Of a stretch of DNA of 64,000 bases, positions 37,401 to 46,163 are shown piece by piece. The notes beneath the pieces were generated by a model, which saw only the letters and a program-made list of their open reading frames with translations, did not search any database and was not told the origin of the DNA. This DNA is from Saxidomus purpurata (Eukaryota > Mollusca > Bivalvia > Venerida > Veneridae), in contig JAFMSR010000002.1 in the NCBI GenBank assembly GCA_022818135.1, positions 20,785,085 through 20,849,084 of the forward strand, written 5' to 3'. A program made the position numbers and the translations under genes. The first letter of the stretch is position 1; the number at the start of each line of letters is the position of its first letter.

Positions 37401-39097
37401 TACATACTTTATTACGCTTAGTATAAAAACTACCTACATGATAAGAGTATATCATTTGAAAATGATTAAAACAGTCATTTGGCTGGGTTTAGGTTTTACA
37501 TACCATTCATTAGATTATAGGCCATTATAAACAATCATATTACACTGGCTAACATTTATGTCTGGAGCTATGAACTGCATAGTTGAAAAACAAACCTTCA
37601 TAGTTAAAAAATTACAAAACAATTTGCAAGTATTAATGTAGTAAAATAAATGAGTAGAACAGGTATATCTAAACATAGTGAATTATGAAGAGTCTTAACT
37701 TACATTAACATAGATATTAAGTTAATTAAATCATAGATTATTGAAGTACATGAGCTTCCGTGTGATAATGGTTGTGGATTAGAATAAAATTTGAGATTAT
37801 TACTATTCAAGCTACTCAAAGATATAAACATGTTTTAAACATTAAATGGTCACTGTGAATGCCATTTGGCATAAATAAATTGAAGTGTATATTTGTGTTT
37901 TAAGTGTGTTACATAAAAAATCATTTACCAAAATTAGTTTCGTCATCTGTGTTCTAAATTTTACATGTTAAATTGTGTTAACAATAAATGTCCTTATTTA
38001 GAACAGTAAGGTGAGACATAGATTAAAAATTAATGTCTCTTATTATGCTGTAGGTAATTCTTAACTACATGGATATAACTATAATGTCCATGATTTAAGA
38101 ATAAGAATTGTTTGTCGTATTTAGATTGATGTTCAAAAGTTCCTGCAACATCATATATACTAACAGCATCTATCACCAGACTCCCATGGTTGTTGAATAC
38201 ACTATCAATGTATGGCTGGTAACAGTCAAGCAACAACCATATGAGTAGCATCTTTGTTCATTACTTTTATCTTTGACATACTTTCATATTATAGTTGGGC
38301 AGATTAATTTATGACAGGGTCTGTATATTACAACGGACCCTGTTTATGATTGTCAATACATGGATGCTTTGAAAAAAATAAGTTAAAATTTTCACGGTAG
38401 CAAAAATTGAAGCAAAATCAATAAAATTTTAATGAACATAGATTCAACAACTACATTATTAGTATGATTTTAATGTGATAAGCAACCTGTTGAAGAATTT
38501 TTTTATTTTTTTTTTCAAGACTTTGCATGAACAATGCAAATGGAACTGTAGTAAGCAGGAAATGTTTATACTTACACCATTCTGTATCAGTCAGACATTT
38601 TCTTTATGTTAATGTTCAGTCATATGTTATAATGAAAATACGCCTGATACAATATGGCCAGAGAAACCATTGGTTTGTTGTGTTATTTTAACAAAACAAT
38701 TAAGGCCTCAAACAAATGTTATGTTATAATATTGTTGTATCAGGCGCATTTAGGTCATTAACTTTTTTATCTCTTCAAATACTGTATCAAAAGTTTAAAC
38801 TGGGAAGTTCGGTCATAATATAATGACATGTTTACATGCACTGTGACCCAGATTGTTTGCAGGCATGTCTGTATGGTAGATAATAATTAATTAATCTCGG
38901 CTTAAATTAAAACAACGTGCATCGAGTCAACATATAATACTACATATACATGGTTTCACACACACACACGTGACACGAATCTACTGTAAACATTGTCATT
39001 ATCTAGTTAAAAAAGATGAGACTGAATTGCAAGCTCTATGGTCATGATCTATTCTCTATAATTTTGTTTAACAACTTACCTTGTCACGACGATCCAT
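18246..39097 (-). CDS. SLC15A4: SLC15A4-like proton-coupled peptide/histidine transporter, 11 exons, 608 aa
   Basis: Coding exons, 5' to 3' on the minus strand: 39097-39080, 34369-34030, 30866-30768, 29443-29373, 28703-28564, 28175-28006, 24370-24180, 22175-21989, 21655-21455, 19643-19509, 18520-18246. Every junction has AG/GT and phases agree; the sum is 1827 nt, or 608 residues plus stop. The product is a POT/PTR2-family transporter. ExxER (E82, E85, R86) is the proton-coupling motif in helix 1. GGYVADSLAGKYNTI, GTGGIKANVGPFGAQQ (193-208), FFNWFYWFINAG and IPEFAFIGSSEVF/GLEFAYTQAP are family signatures. It lacks the large luminal domain of SLC15A1/A2, and the MSTSLFLQSERMDI segment resembles PHT proteins, hence SLC15A4/A3. 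Vertebrate homologues carry H+ with histidine and dipeptides out of endolysosomes. The acidic di-leucine E21-TKP-L25-L26 supports the same location. No break is seen. The choice of A4 over A3 is less sure. Confidence 0.93.
19509..19643 (-). CDS. SLC15A4: Transporter exon 10 (residues 473-517)
   Basis: 135 nt, phase 1 to phase 1. Continues exon 9 as GLEFAYTQAPQFMQGLIMGL, the standard POT signature around helices 10-11, and ends at GAWRKD. Confidence 0.94.
19731..21066. mobile_element. 'acaagagctgtc' element with seven ~160-bp tandem units (intron 9)
   Basis: The left end 'acaagagctgtccataagac' + 'agcacgctcgactat' and the right end 'gaatagtcgagctaaaaaat' are typical bivalve repeat borders, with an inverse GCTCGACTAT / ATAGTCGAGC pair. 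The core repeats 'ataagtggttactgagat', 'agtacctagcaggcaaaact', 'caaacaagggccataattt' and 'acaagagttatctgacttga' about every 160 bp from 19955 to 20985. A 'gacgccgacgccgacgcac' stretch precedes the right end. Confidence 0.85.
21135..21327. mobile_element. MITE family A, copy 2 (intron 9)
   Basis: 'cctatataaggaataccttg', 'ggaccacttaaatttgttcc', 'aagaaggataaaaaacaccc', and the end 'cacgaaatttactgta'. Same order as the copies at 14691, 26213 and 29622. Confidence 0.65.
21455..21655 (-). CDS. SLC15A4: Transporter exon 9 (residues 406-472)
   Basis: 201 nt, phase 1 to phase 1. Encodes helix 9 and the conserved QIPEFAFIGSSEVFASIS at the start of helix 10. Confidence 0.93.
21810..21905. repeat. 'cagtgcagatcatgatctgc' dispersed repeat, fragment 1
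   Basis: 'aacagtgcagatcatgatct' then 'tggtggcaaagacagaatca'. Related fragments, in either orientation, lie near 23270-23375 and 29015-29095. I recognise this phrase from bivalve repeats but cannot name the family. Confidence 0.5.
21989..22175 (-). CDS. SLC15A4: Transporter exon 8 (residues 344-405)
   Basis: 187 nt, phase 0 to phase 1. Starts MSTSLFLQSERMDISVGG, close in form to the matching loop of vertebrate PHT1. Then helix 8 (IIILILIPIMDRIVYPLL). Confidence 0.92.
22962..23053 (+). repeat. Minisatellite, 23-bp unit, four copies (intron 7)
   Basis: Unit 'tgttctccgttgtagatagatca' (23 bp), with single-base variants, repeated four times head to tail. Confidence 0.9.
23270..23375. repeat. 'cagtgcagatcatgatctgc' dispersed repeat, fragment 2
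   Basis: 'aacagtgcaaactatgatca', 'gactgcacagacaggtaaaa' and 'gatctgcacttatcataaag', a decayed member of the same family. Confidence 0.4.
23429..24140. mobile_element. 'ataccccc...gggggtat' element with ~147-bp tandem units (intron 7)
   Basis: The left end 'aatacccccgaaa' is mirrored by the right end 'tttcgggggtat'. The core has four tandem units with 'caataactctgtaat.agtc', 'agatagagttatggttc', 'cactgcacttcctctcaatg', 'ccattgtatgaagttgtatt' and 'gttttcaagttatgctc'. Exon 7 begins only about 40 bp away, at 24180, so the element lies right beside a splice donor. Confidence 0.85.
24180..24370 (-). CDS. SLC15A4: Transporter exon 7 (residues 280-343)
   Basis: 191 nt, phase 1 to phase 0. Encodes the cysteine-containing loop (FGVCCQSVNGCSNPSW), then EMIEGVKAVLRVLPVFLLVI and YWAVYSQ, helix 7 of the core. 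Confidence 0.92.
25253..25433. mobile_element. Poly(C)/poly(T) insertion flanked by a 14-bp direct repeat (intron 6)
   Basis: 'acgtctgtcaagtg' occurs at 25253-25266 and exactly again at 25420-25433. Between them lie 153 bp: about 30 C, a short mixed segment (ttgtcccgatggccgccttt, ccccccttctctatt), about 70 T, then about 14 C. The exact flanking repeat suggests an insertion with target duplication. Homopolymer length may be unreliable in the assembly. Confidence 0.75.
26000..26205. mobile_element. MITE family B, copy 2 (intron 6)
   Basis: 'actgtaaataaggtaatt', 'ccaaaatttcttgattt', 'tagacagactaattcacgaa', 'aaatcattgtgaaat', end 'gtatttacagtat'. Same orientation as the copy at 16270. Both termini (ACTGTAAAT / TTTACAGT) are preserved. 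Confidence 0.7.
26213..26392. mobile_element. MITE family A, copy 3 (intron 6)
   Basis: 'aaaagggaccggaattttt', three variants of 'gttccttataaccgag', 'aataaagaaggatttagatc', and the end 'ataagtgaggtttactgta'. It lies directly after a family B copy. Confidence 0.7.
27047..27098 (+). repeat. Minisatellite, 16-bp unit (intron 6)
   Basis: 'cataacctaaaaacac' three times head to tail, the last unit one base shorter. Confidence 0.9.
27463..27508 (+). repeat. (TGAA)n microsatellite (intron 6)
   Basis: 46 bp of uninterrupted tgaa units. Confidence 0.98.
28006..28175 (-). CDS. SLC15A4: Transporter exon 6 (residues 223-279)
   Basis: 170 nt, phase 2 to phase 1. Encodes FYWFINAGAVVAYSG and GVAYVQQEVGFDFGFLIP (helices 5-6), completing the second PTR2 signature begun in exon 5. 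Confidence 0.94.
28564..28703 (-). CDS. SLC15A4: Transporter exon 5 (residues 177-222)
   Basis: 140 nt, phase 0 to phase 2. Carries the strongest family signature, FVAIGTGGIKANVGPFGAQQ, then the start of FFNW. It overlaps no other gene. Confidence 0.95.
29015..29095. repeat. 'gatcatgatctgcac' dispersed repeat, fragment 3 (intron 4)
   Basis: 'atgtgcagactgatcatgat' then 'ctgcactggttgcaaaggaa', similar to the fragment at 21810. Confidence 0.5.
29130..29340. mobile_element. MITE family B, copy 3 (intron 4)
   Basis: In reverse orientation to copies 1 and 2: 'gcaaatttcccatttcgcta', 'gattaacttcacatagattt', 'gctaataaatccatctgc'. Its right end stops about 35 bp before the exon 4 donor. Confidence 0.6.
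29373..29443 (-). CDS. SLC15A4: Transporter exon 4 (residues 153-176)
   Basis: 71 nt, phase 1 to phase 0, donor ATT|GTAAGC. Encodes the end of helix 3 and the luminal loop (GLFLLPASAVDYRKWFGG). Confidence 0.88.
29622..29815. mobile_element. MITE family A, copy 4, best-preserved ends (intron 3)
   Basis: The left end 'cagtaaactccgtatata' is inverse to the right end 'atatacagagtttactg'. Both occur in one 194-bp unit with 'ctgggcccaaatttgttctt' and 'ggaacaaatctaaatggtcc' inside. This copy defines the family. Confidence 0.85.
30768..30866 (-). CDS. SLC15A4: Transporter exon 3 (residues 120-152)
   Basis: 99 nt, phase 1 to phase 1. Encodes TVYLIPVVGGYVADSLAGKY and NTILGSGLIYVL: helix 2, the conserved GGxxAD...GKxxTI loop and helix 3. 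Confidence 0.93.
30939..32092. mobile_element. 'aagagggccaagatggccct' element with five ~166-bp units (intron 2)
   Basis: Starts with the hairpin phrase 'agggccaagatggccct' then 'atatcgctcacctt'. Ends with 'agctcaccctggcgtagcca' + 'ggtgagctaaaaag', itself a hairpin. The core repeats 'ggtcataatttgaacaa', 'tgctacatgccaaatatct', 'ctctaggccttgtggtttca' and 'aagatttttaaagtttttcc' at about 166-bp spacing (near 31089, 31259, 31425, 31589, 31755). A 'gacggacgacg' stretch precedes the right end. A shorter related piece lies at 32180-32380. I know this repeat type from many bivalve genomes. Confidence 0.9.
33071..33089 (+). repeat. (TCA)n microsatellite (intron 2)
   Basis: Short uninterrupted tca run. 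Confidence 0.9.
33710..33935. mobile_element. MITE family B, copy 4 (intron 2)
   Basis: Starts 'actgtaaattgcataatatt', contains 'ttttcgctatattcgcaaat', 'attgaaatttcgtgaataag' and 'tccatctgtacataaatca', and ends 'aaccaatctacagtac'. Same orientation as copy 3. Confidence 0.65.
34030..34369 (-). CDS. SLC15A4: Transporter exon 2 (residues 7-119)
   Basis: Acceptor ...tacatcag, donor G|GTATAA, phase 1 at the end. Encodes the acidic N-terminal tail (SISEDDSDSETKPLL), a charged linker, and helix 1 with TELCERLTYY, the start of the transporter core. N105-Y-T is a possible N-glycosylation site in the first luminal loop. Confidence 0.92.
34960..35650. repeat. Tandem units of ~125-150 bp, degenerate (intron 1)
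   Basis: Four diverged units, each with a 'cactgcacttcctct.aata'-like phrase, 'ctatcattgtgtgaaatatc' and 'aaagggagataattcaaaa'. The block ends at 'cagacagacagacagacggg', as in the other tandem-core elements. The 'cactgcacttcctct' phrase is shared with the unit of the element at 23429. Confidence 0.7.
38641..38746. mobile_element. Mini inverted-repeat element (intron 1)
   Basis: 'cgcctgatacaatat' at 38641 is mirrored by 'atattgttgtatcaggcg' ending at 38746. About 106 bp, non-coding. Target duplication not resolved. Confidence 0.6.
39080..39097 (-). CDS. SLC15A4: Transporter exon 1 (residues 1-6, start codon)
   Basis: ATG GAT CGT CGT GAC AAG, then the donor GTAAGT; phase 0. This start was chosen because it joins in frame to exon 2 and gives the N-terminal tail with the di-leucine motif. 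An upstream ATG at 39111 is in another frame and would overlap this start (a possible uORF). Confidence 0.8.
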
Positions 39098-40316
39098 GTT
39101 CTCACTAACATATTACACGGAAACTAATCATCAACATGTATTTTATCTTGTGATTATCTGTGTTTACATCACGCATTCGGAACACTTTATATCACATGGG
39201 AATCATGTGACCTCTTAAAAGTTTCCCGCCATATGTCAAATTATAATCAATCTACATTGGTACTCCAACAATCAATTACTGATTATAACTGGTGGTTGGG
39301 GACTATTAGTATAATCAAACGTTATAAAATTCTCCATATGTAACACATTGTTTATGTATGATACAGTTAAAACTTGGTTAAAAATAAAAACAGCTTGAGA
39401 CATGTATGAGACGAGACTATCAGTGAAACACTAAATGCTTGCACTGGCATTAAAAGCTGCTTGTTTCGTTTAAAATCAATTTAAACTTGCATATTAGTCA
39501 ACGGTAAAGACCGAGTTTTCACCTTTTCAGATCACGGAATACTGGTTGGAAAACTGCTCAGCTCTGAGCAGTAACACCTCGATCAGCATGTAATATCATA
39601 TAGACCCTTTGATATAATTTACCATGGCAGCTAACTGGTAGTCAGTAATAAGGGGGCTGGAGAGAAGCTGATAAGGATCATGAGCATATTCCAAATGCTA
39701 GAAACTGATATATCTTTGATAGGAGCTTTATTTGTACATCATTATAGCACTTATAAAATGAAGAAATATGAAACATTACGATTGTTTGTATCATTTTATC
39801 TTAGGGATCCCATGTATGTAAACATATTGTAAGATGCACCATCTTGACTGAAATTTTTGTTAAGGTGTAATAGTTATCTCATTTTAAATTTTTCAATTAT
39901 TTTTCAATTTCATTAGGGTACTTTATGACTGAAAAAGACCTTGGTATCAAGATTAATTATTTTATTAGGCACAAATTCCTTTCAATTTGAAGATTTATAT
40001 CCACTGTGACAGTTCTTCACAAATTTGAAGTCTTAAACTTGTGTTATCTTTTAAGATAAATATGAAACTCCTCTAAATCAATGAAACACTGGTCATCTTC
40101 TTCATTAATGTGAAATGTTTAGTTAAGTTTCATAATCCATTAGTACCTAAAAAGAATATCATAAATGTAAAATTGGCTGAAAATACTACGGAAACGTATA
40201 TTGACCCCCTTTATATATATAAATTAAGTTCCTAAAAATGTCACCGTTATTTAACGTTTTATCTAAGAACACTGTGGTGTAACCGAGACGGTTAACATTT
40301 TTTCGGAATTTCCAAG

Positions 40317-41118
40317 ATGGCGGACGAGAGTGGATGTGAAAAGTAGGTGTCTTACTTTTGTCCTTGTAACTAGTTAAAAACGAATTTCAGAAATGAAATT
40401 CTTACACAGACCGATAGAAAAATGATTTTGCCATTCTAGGCTTTATCCGTTTCATTAAACAGTGTCTACTTTTCTAAATATCGTTGATAAAAGTGAACCA
40501 AATGCCGGTGCTCCGAAATGAAGCGAGAGGTCATGTGTGTTTTTACTCGGCAAAAGTTCATTCTTTGATGGATAAGTCCACGAAAACCACTCCTCAGTAG
40601 ATTCTGTTGTTATCTTAAAGAACAAAATACTTTATGTTGATATATGTACAGGAAATGGACAAAAAAGCCACTTACACGAAATATGCTCTGTACGGTCCAT
40701 ATACATATGTTGAATCACACGTTTCTTTCCCTGTACGGTTCGTATATGCATAAAAACTGTACGGTGCGTAGCAAAATTTGAACAAAATTACTGTACGGTC
40801 CGTACATGAAACCGTACTGATGGGTTCTTGTAATATATAAATTGAAGCTTACATGAACAAAAAGTGCTTACATGAGCGTATTGCGTAAGTTCATTCCGGA
40901 AATAATATCGGTAATAAAAATGATCATAATAATTAATATTTTTCAGGGATCACTCTTTCGATATACAGAGGAGCGAAGGCGTGGTAAACGGACAAGAAAG
41001 TCTGGAAAGGTATCTTAGAACTTTGAACCAGCCAGGAATCCATTTTCAGTACGAGAAAACCACAAAGCATGTGAAGCAAAAATATTGCCGCATGTCCGTC
41101 ATGGATGTAGAAAGTTGA
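40317..41118 (+). CDS. Candidate two-exon 65-residue protein, left palindrome arm
   Basis: Exon 1, 40317-40342, begins ATGGCGGACGAG in a strong start context (aagATGGCG). The donor is GTAGGT. Exon 2, 40947-41118, follows a good acceptor (tatttttcag) and stays open for 56 codons to TGA. The product is hydrophilic, with QRSEGVVNGQESLERYL in the middle and a basic stretch (KTTKHVKQKYCR) near the end. I recognise no family. Support is limited to a start context, a splice pair and an open frame preserved in both palindrome arms. An alternative donor (GAAAG|GTATCT) inside exon 2 means the true 3' structure could differ. Orientation is divergent from the transporter gene. Confidence 0.35.
40688..40820. 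promoter_or_regulatory. Cluster of CTGTACGGT motifs
   Basis: ctgtacggt occurs at 40688, 40731, 40757 and 40791, mostly followed by an imperfect inverse (ccgtac, cgtata), plus an inverse accgtactg at 40811. The same cluster is mirrored in the right arm at about 45610-45745. Spacing is irregular (43, 26 and 34 bp). It could bind a dimeric protein; nothing in the sequence says which. Confidence 0.4.
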
Positions 41119-44100
41119 ATACACACATGCAGAATAATCATTGAACGAAAACAATTTACGTATGATACGCCGACTCTTCTACTTGTTTGAACAGACTTTT
41201 CACTAAGTAGTTCGTATACTAATAGCATTGTCAGTGTGGTGTATTGTCAGTGTGGTGTAAGAATAGGAAGTTATCATTGACTGCAAAAAAATACCCTGAA
41301 AATATGTGATTGTGGGTACTATGCCATGAGACAAACACAATAATATAATACGTATTATTTTATTTAACTAGAATGCTTTTTGCATGCATCATTTGAATGT
41401 ATTTTTCCCATTTCATATCCCGACTGGTTATTTTTAACTCAGAAATATGTCCGTAAGAAATTGGTACATGTTATGAAACTATAATGATAATTATATGTTG
41501 CTGCTTCTGTACACATTCTAGAAAAATCCTTTTTATATGTTTGAACCTTTTCATCATTTTCTTTGATATATGAATAAAAAATCAAGCCCGTCTAGGTACA
41601 TAAAATTAGAAAATAAAACAAAAAATGAAGGCATAAATATAATAAAAAGATAAAAATATGCCAATCTTTGGCTATTAATTACAACGTAAAATATTCAATC
41701 ATTGAAGAATACATCTCCAATTCTGTAAATACCTTCATGTATAAAATAAACAAATCTAGAAAAGCAAACAGTATGTATAAAAGTAAACAATAATCACAAG
41801 GAAAGAGAAATATGGCTATATGTATTAGTGCATGTTAAACAATATTCATAACATAACAATAAGCAAATGAAAATAAATAATTTTAGAATAGAACGATATT
41901 GTTTATTTATGATATAACGTCCGTTCCAGCGGTGTTCATTGTTTAAAATTCCGGCATTCGTGGCTAATAACTGCGTATCAGTACTCCAAATCATTGTTTA
42001 TTAGACGATAACAACGCTGAAAGGGATGTTATTTCGGTTCTAACATGATCAGATATTACAAACGGTGAATAAATGCAAAGGGTTATTTTCTACGCGAACG
42101 CTCATTCAAAGCAGTTATCGACGTTTCTAACGCAGTACCGATGTAAGGTGTTACACCGGTCATTTTTGTCCCATTTGATTCTATCGTAATTAGAGCACTT
42201 TTGAACATTTCCTCTGGCTTTCACAACAAAATTCAAGCAATCAGCTGTCCATATTTCTCATCTTCATCATTATCACAGTCAATCTACACCAGAAAAGTTA
42301 CATTGTCAACAATCAACTTTTTTGCTATCACTCAATATCTGGAGACACTGTACAAATTTCCAATACACAGCTGTCATGTATGCCGGCGCGTAGTAATATT
42401 TGAGCTCTTCCATCACAAAATGTATTCCTGAAGAAGACAAACAAAACAACTGTTAGAGTAATCAGAAATGGCCAAAAATTTACAGAACAACAATAAATAC
42501 AACTTATACATTTCATCAAGCCATCCACAGACAGCTCTAAAATGGAGACTTCAAATCTCCAAAGAACTACTTCCTAAGATACAACGACCCGGAAGTACTT
42601 GTTGACCGGTGTCACACAGTAACGTCGTTTCTGATCGGTGACGTCGTTTAAATTTGCGACTATTAAATAACGTATATACAGTCGCAAGAATCCAACGACG
42701 TTTTAATTATCGCATTAAAACACATTCAATTTGTGCGTTAGAAATGGGTTAACTATTTAGTGATTTTGACATTTGCGACCGTAAATACGGTTTTAATTGT
42801 CGCAAACAGTTTTAACAGCTCCGGCTAAGTACAACTGTATATATTTGTATAGATTAAATGATACTTCCGGGACATGCTTTTAAAATGAAGAAAACGAACA
42901 TGAATACAATATATAACGTTAATAAGAGATTTTGAATGATGTGAATACTGTCAGAAATAAACTAGCATTCAATGTTCTTCTACATTTTGATGCCATGACT
43001 TGATTTCTAATGATCATGAAAGTTCAATGTGAAACTATATGTCAGTTTGTAGATATTGTATAAAGAAATTTTTAGCGTAAATATAAACAACAAATCTACC
43101 AACTGATAAAGTAGCCTATGTGATTAAGACTTATTTGCAATTATTTAACATACATTAATACCTCAAGTTAGTCTTTATGTTCAGTTAGCCAAACCTATAT
43201 AAACAGAAACCCATGGGTACTGTTGTAATCTAGGTTTGAAGCGTAACTAACGGACCTTACAGTAAGCGTTTTGCACTTTAAATTTTGTTAAGTAATTCCA
43301 AAAAGTCTAAATCACATAGGCTACTTTATCAGTTGGTAGATTTGTTGTTTATATTTACGCTAAACATTTCTTTATACAATATCTACAAACTCACATATAG
43401 TTTCACATTGAACTTTCATGATCATTAGAAATCAAGTCATGGCATCAAAATGTAGAAGAACATTGAATGCTAGTTTATTTCTGACAGTATTCACATCATT
43501 CAAAATCTCTTATTAACGTTATATATTGTATTCATGTTCGTTTTCTTCATTTTAAAAGCATGTCCCGGAAGTATCATTTAATCTATACAAATATATACAG
43601 TTGTACTTAGCCGGAGCTGTTAAAACTGTTTGCGACAATTAAAACCGTATTTACGGTCGCAAATGTCAAAATCACTAAATAGTTAACCCATTTCTAACGC
43701 ACAAATTGAATGTGTTTTAATGCGATAATTAAAACGTCGTTGGATTCTTGCGACTGTATAAACGTTATTTAATAGTCGCAAATTTAAACGACGTCACCGA
43801 TCAGAAACGACGTTACTGTGTGACACCGGTAAACAAGTACTTCCGGGTCGTTGTATCTTAGGAAGTAGTTCTTTGGAGATTCGAAGTCTCCATTTTAGAG
43901 CTGTCTGTGGATGGCTTGATGAAATGTATAAGTTGTATTTATTGTTGTTCTGTAAATTTTTGGCCATTTCTGATTACTCTAACAGTTGTTTTGTTTGTCT
44001 TCTTCAGGAATACATTTTGTGATGGAAGAGCTCAAATATTACTACGCGCCGGCATACATGACAGCTGTGTATTGGAAATTTGTCGGTGTCTCCAGATATT

Positions 44101-45315
44101 GAGTGATAGCAAAAAAGTTGATTGTTGACAATGTAACTTTTCTGGTGTAGATTGACTGTGATCATGATGAAGATGAGAAATATGGACAGCTGATTACTTG
44201 AATTTTGTTGTGAAAGCCAGAGGAAATGTTCAAAAGTGCTCTAATTACGATAGAATCAAATGGGACAAAAATGACCGGTGTAACACCTTACATCGGTACT
44301 GCGTTAGAAACGTCGATAACTGCTTTGAATGAGCGTTCGCGTAGAAAATAACCCTTTGCATTTATTCACCGTTTGTAATATCTGATCATGTTAGAACCGA
44401 AATAACATCCCTTTCAGCGTTGTTATCGTCTAATAAACAATGATTTGGAGTACTGATACGCAGTTATTAGCCACGAATGCCGGAATTTTAAACAATGAAC
44501 ACCGCTGGAACGGACGTTATATCATAAATAAACAATATCGTTCTATTCTAAAATTATTTATTTTCATTTGCTTATTGTTATGTTATGAATATTGTTTAAC
44601 ATGCACTAATACATATAGCCATATTTCTCTTTCCTTGTGATTATTGTTTACTTTTATACATACTGTTTGCTTTTCTAGATTTGTTTATTTTATACATGAA
44701 GGTATTTACAGAATTGGAGATGTATTCTTCAATGATTGAATATTTTACGTTGTAATTAATAGCCAAAGATTGGCATATTTTTATCTTTTTATTATATTTA
44801 TGCCTTCATTTTTTGTTTTATTTTCTAATTTTATGTACCTAGACGGGCTTGATTTTTTATTCATATATCAAAGAAAATGATGAAAAGGTTCAAACATATA
44901 AAAAGGATTTTTCTAGAATGTGTACAGAAGCAGCAACATATAATTATCATTATAGTTTCATAACATGTACCAATTTCTTACGGACATATTTCTGAGTTAA
45001 AAATAACCAGTCGGGATATGAAATGGGAAAAATACATTCAAATGATGCATGCAAAAAGCATTCTAGTTAAATAAAATAATACGTATTATATTATTGTGTT
45101 TGTCTCATGGCATAGTACCCACAATCACATATTTTCAGGGTATTTTTTTGCAGTCAATGATAACTTCCTATTCTTACACCACACTGACAATACACCACAC
45201 TGACAATGCTATTAGTATACGAACTACTTAGTGAAAAGTCTGTTCAAACAAGTAGAAGAGTCGGCGTATCATACGTAAATTGTTTTCGTTCAATGATTAT
45301 TCTGCATGTGTGTAT

Positions 45316-46117
45316 TCAACTTTCTACATCCATGACGGACATGCGGCAATATTTTTGCTTCACATGCTTTGTGGTTTTCTCGTACTGAAAATGGATTCCT
45401 GGCTGGTTCAAAGTTCTAAGATACCTTTCCAGACTTTCTTGTCCGTTTACCACGCCTTCGCTCCTCTGTATATCGAAAGAGTGATCCCTGAAAAATATTA
45501 ATTATTATGATCATTTTTATTACCGATATTATTTCCGGAATGAACTTACGCAATACGCTCATGTAAGCACTTTTTGTTCATGTAAGCTTCAATTTATATA
45601 TTACAAGAACCCATCAGTACGGTTTCATGTACGGACCGTACAGTAATTTTGTTCAAATTTTGCTACGCACCGTACAGTTTTTATGCATATACGAACCGTA
45701 CAGGGAAAGAAACGTGTGATTCAACATATGTATATGGACCGTACAGAGCATATTTCGTGTAAGTGGCTTTTTTGTCCATTTCCTGTACATATATCAACAT
45801 AAAGTATTTTGTTCTTTAAGATAACAACAGAATCTACTGAGGAGTGGTTTTCGTGGACTTATCCATCAAAGAATGAACTTTTGCCGAGTAAAAACACACA
45901 TGACCTCTCGCTTCATTTCGGAGCACCGGCATTTGGTTCACTTTTATCAACGATATTTAGAAAAGTAGACACTGTTTAATGAAACGGATAAAGCCTAGAA
46001 TGGCAAAATCATTTTTCTATCGGTCTGTGTAAGAATTTCATTTCTGAAATTCGTTTTTAACTAGTTACGAGGACAAAAGTAAGACACCTACTTTTCACAT
46101 CCACTCTTGTCCGCCAT
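45316..46117 (-). CDS. Candidate two-exon 65-residue protein, right palindrome arm
   Basis: Mirror copy: exon 1 46117-46092, exon 2 45487-45316, same splice signals and stop. Residue 4 is K here and E in the left arm, from a single base change. The open frame is otherwise kept. Same caveats as the left copy. Confidence 0.33.
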
Positions 46118-46163
46118 CTTGGAAATTCCGAAAAAATGTTAACCGTCTCGGTTACACCACAGT

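Larger units (their letters stand above)
40271..46163. repeat. 5.9-kb palindrome (inverted repeat with no real spacer)
   Basis: Left outer end 'actgtggtgtaaccgagacg' (40271) is the exact inverse of the right end at 46163. The sequence is inverse-complementary all the way in to about 43140 and 43287, at roughly 98-99% identity by eye, with scattered single-base differences. The central 150 bp is still alignable at lower identity and folds on the perfect dyad 'acccatgggt' (43209-43218). No target duplication is seen at the outer ends (aagaac versus aaggga). No transposase-like frame was found in the arms, only mirrored short open frames and one two-exon candidate gene. The left end is about 1.2 kb upstream of the transporter start. 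Confidence 0.93.

Noticed and set aside
39554..39571. ctgctcag/ctgagcag inverted repeat upstream of the transporter
   Set aside because: Short single hairpin; could be a binding site, but nothing else supports it.
40275..40300. Palindrome end 'gtggtgtaaccgag..ggttaac' resembling a tRNA D-arm
   Set aside because: No T-arm or acceptor follows at the right distance; similarity is too short.
41046..45388. Mirrored open frames of 60-76 codons in the palindrome (e.g. 41994-41794 and 44440-44640)
   Set aside because: They are identical because the arms are; short, AT-rich, without start context or recognisable domain. One candidate at 43830-44128 has a stop in the left arm.
40271..46163. Palindrome as a missed-adapter or assembly artefact
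   Set aside because: Not fully excluded, but the arms differ by scattered substitutions (e.g. 42605 region, residue 4 E/K) and the centre is much more diverged, which an echo of one read would not give.
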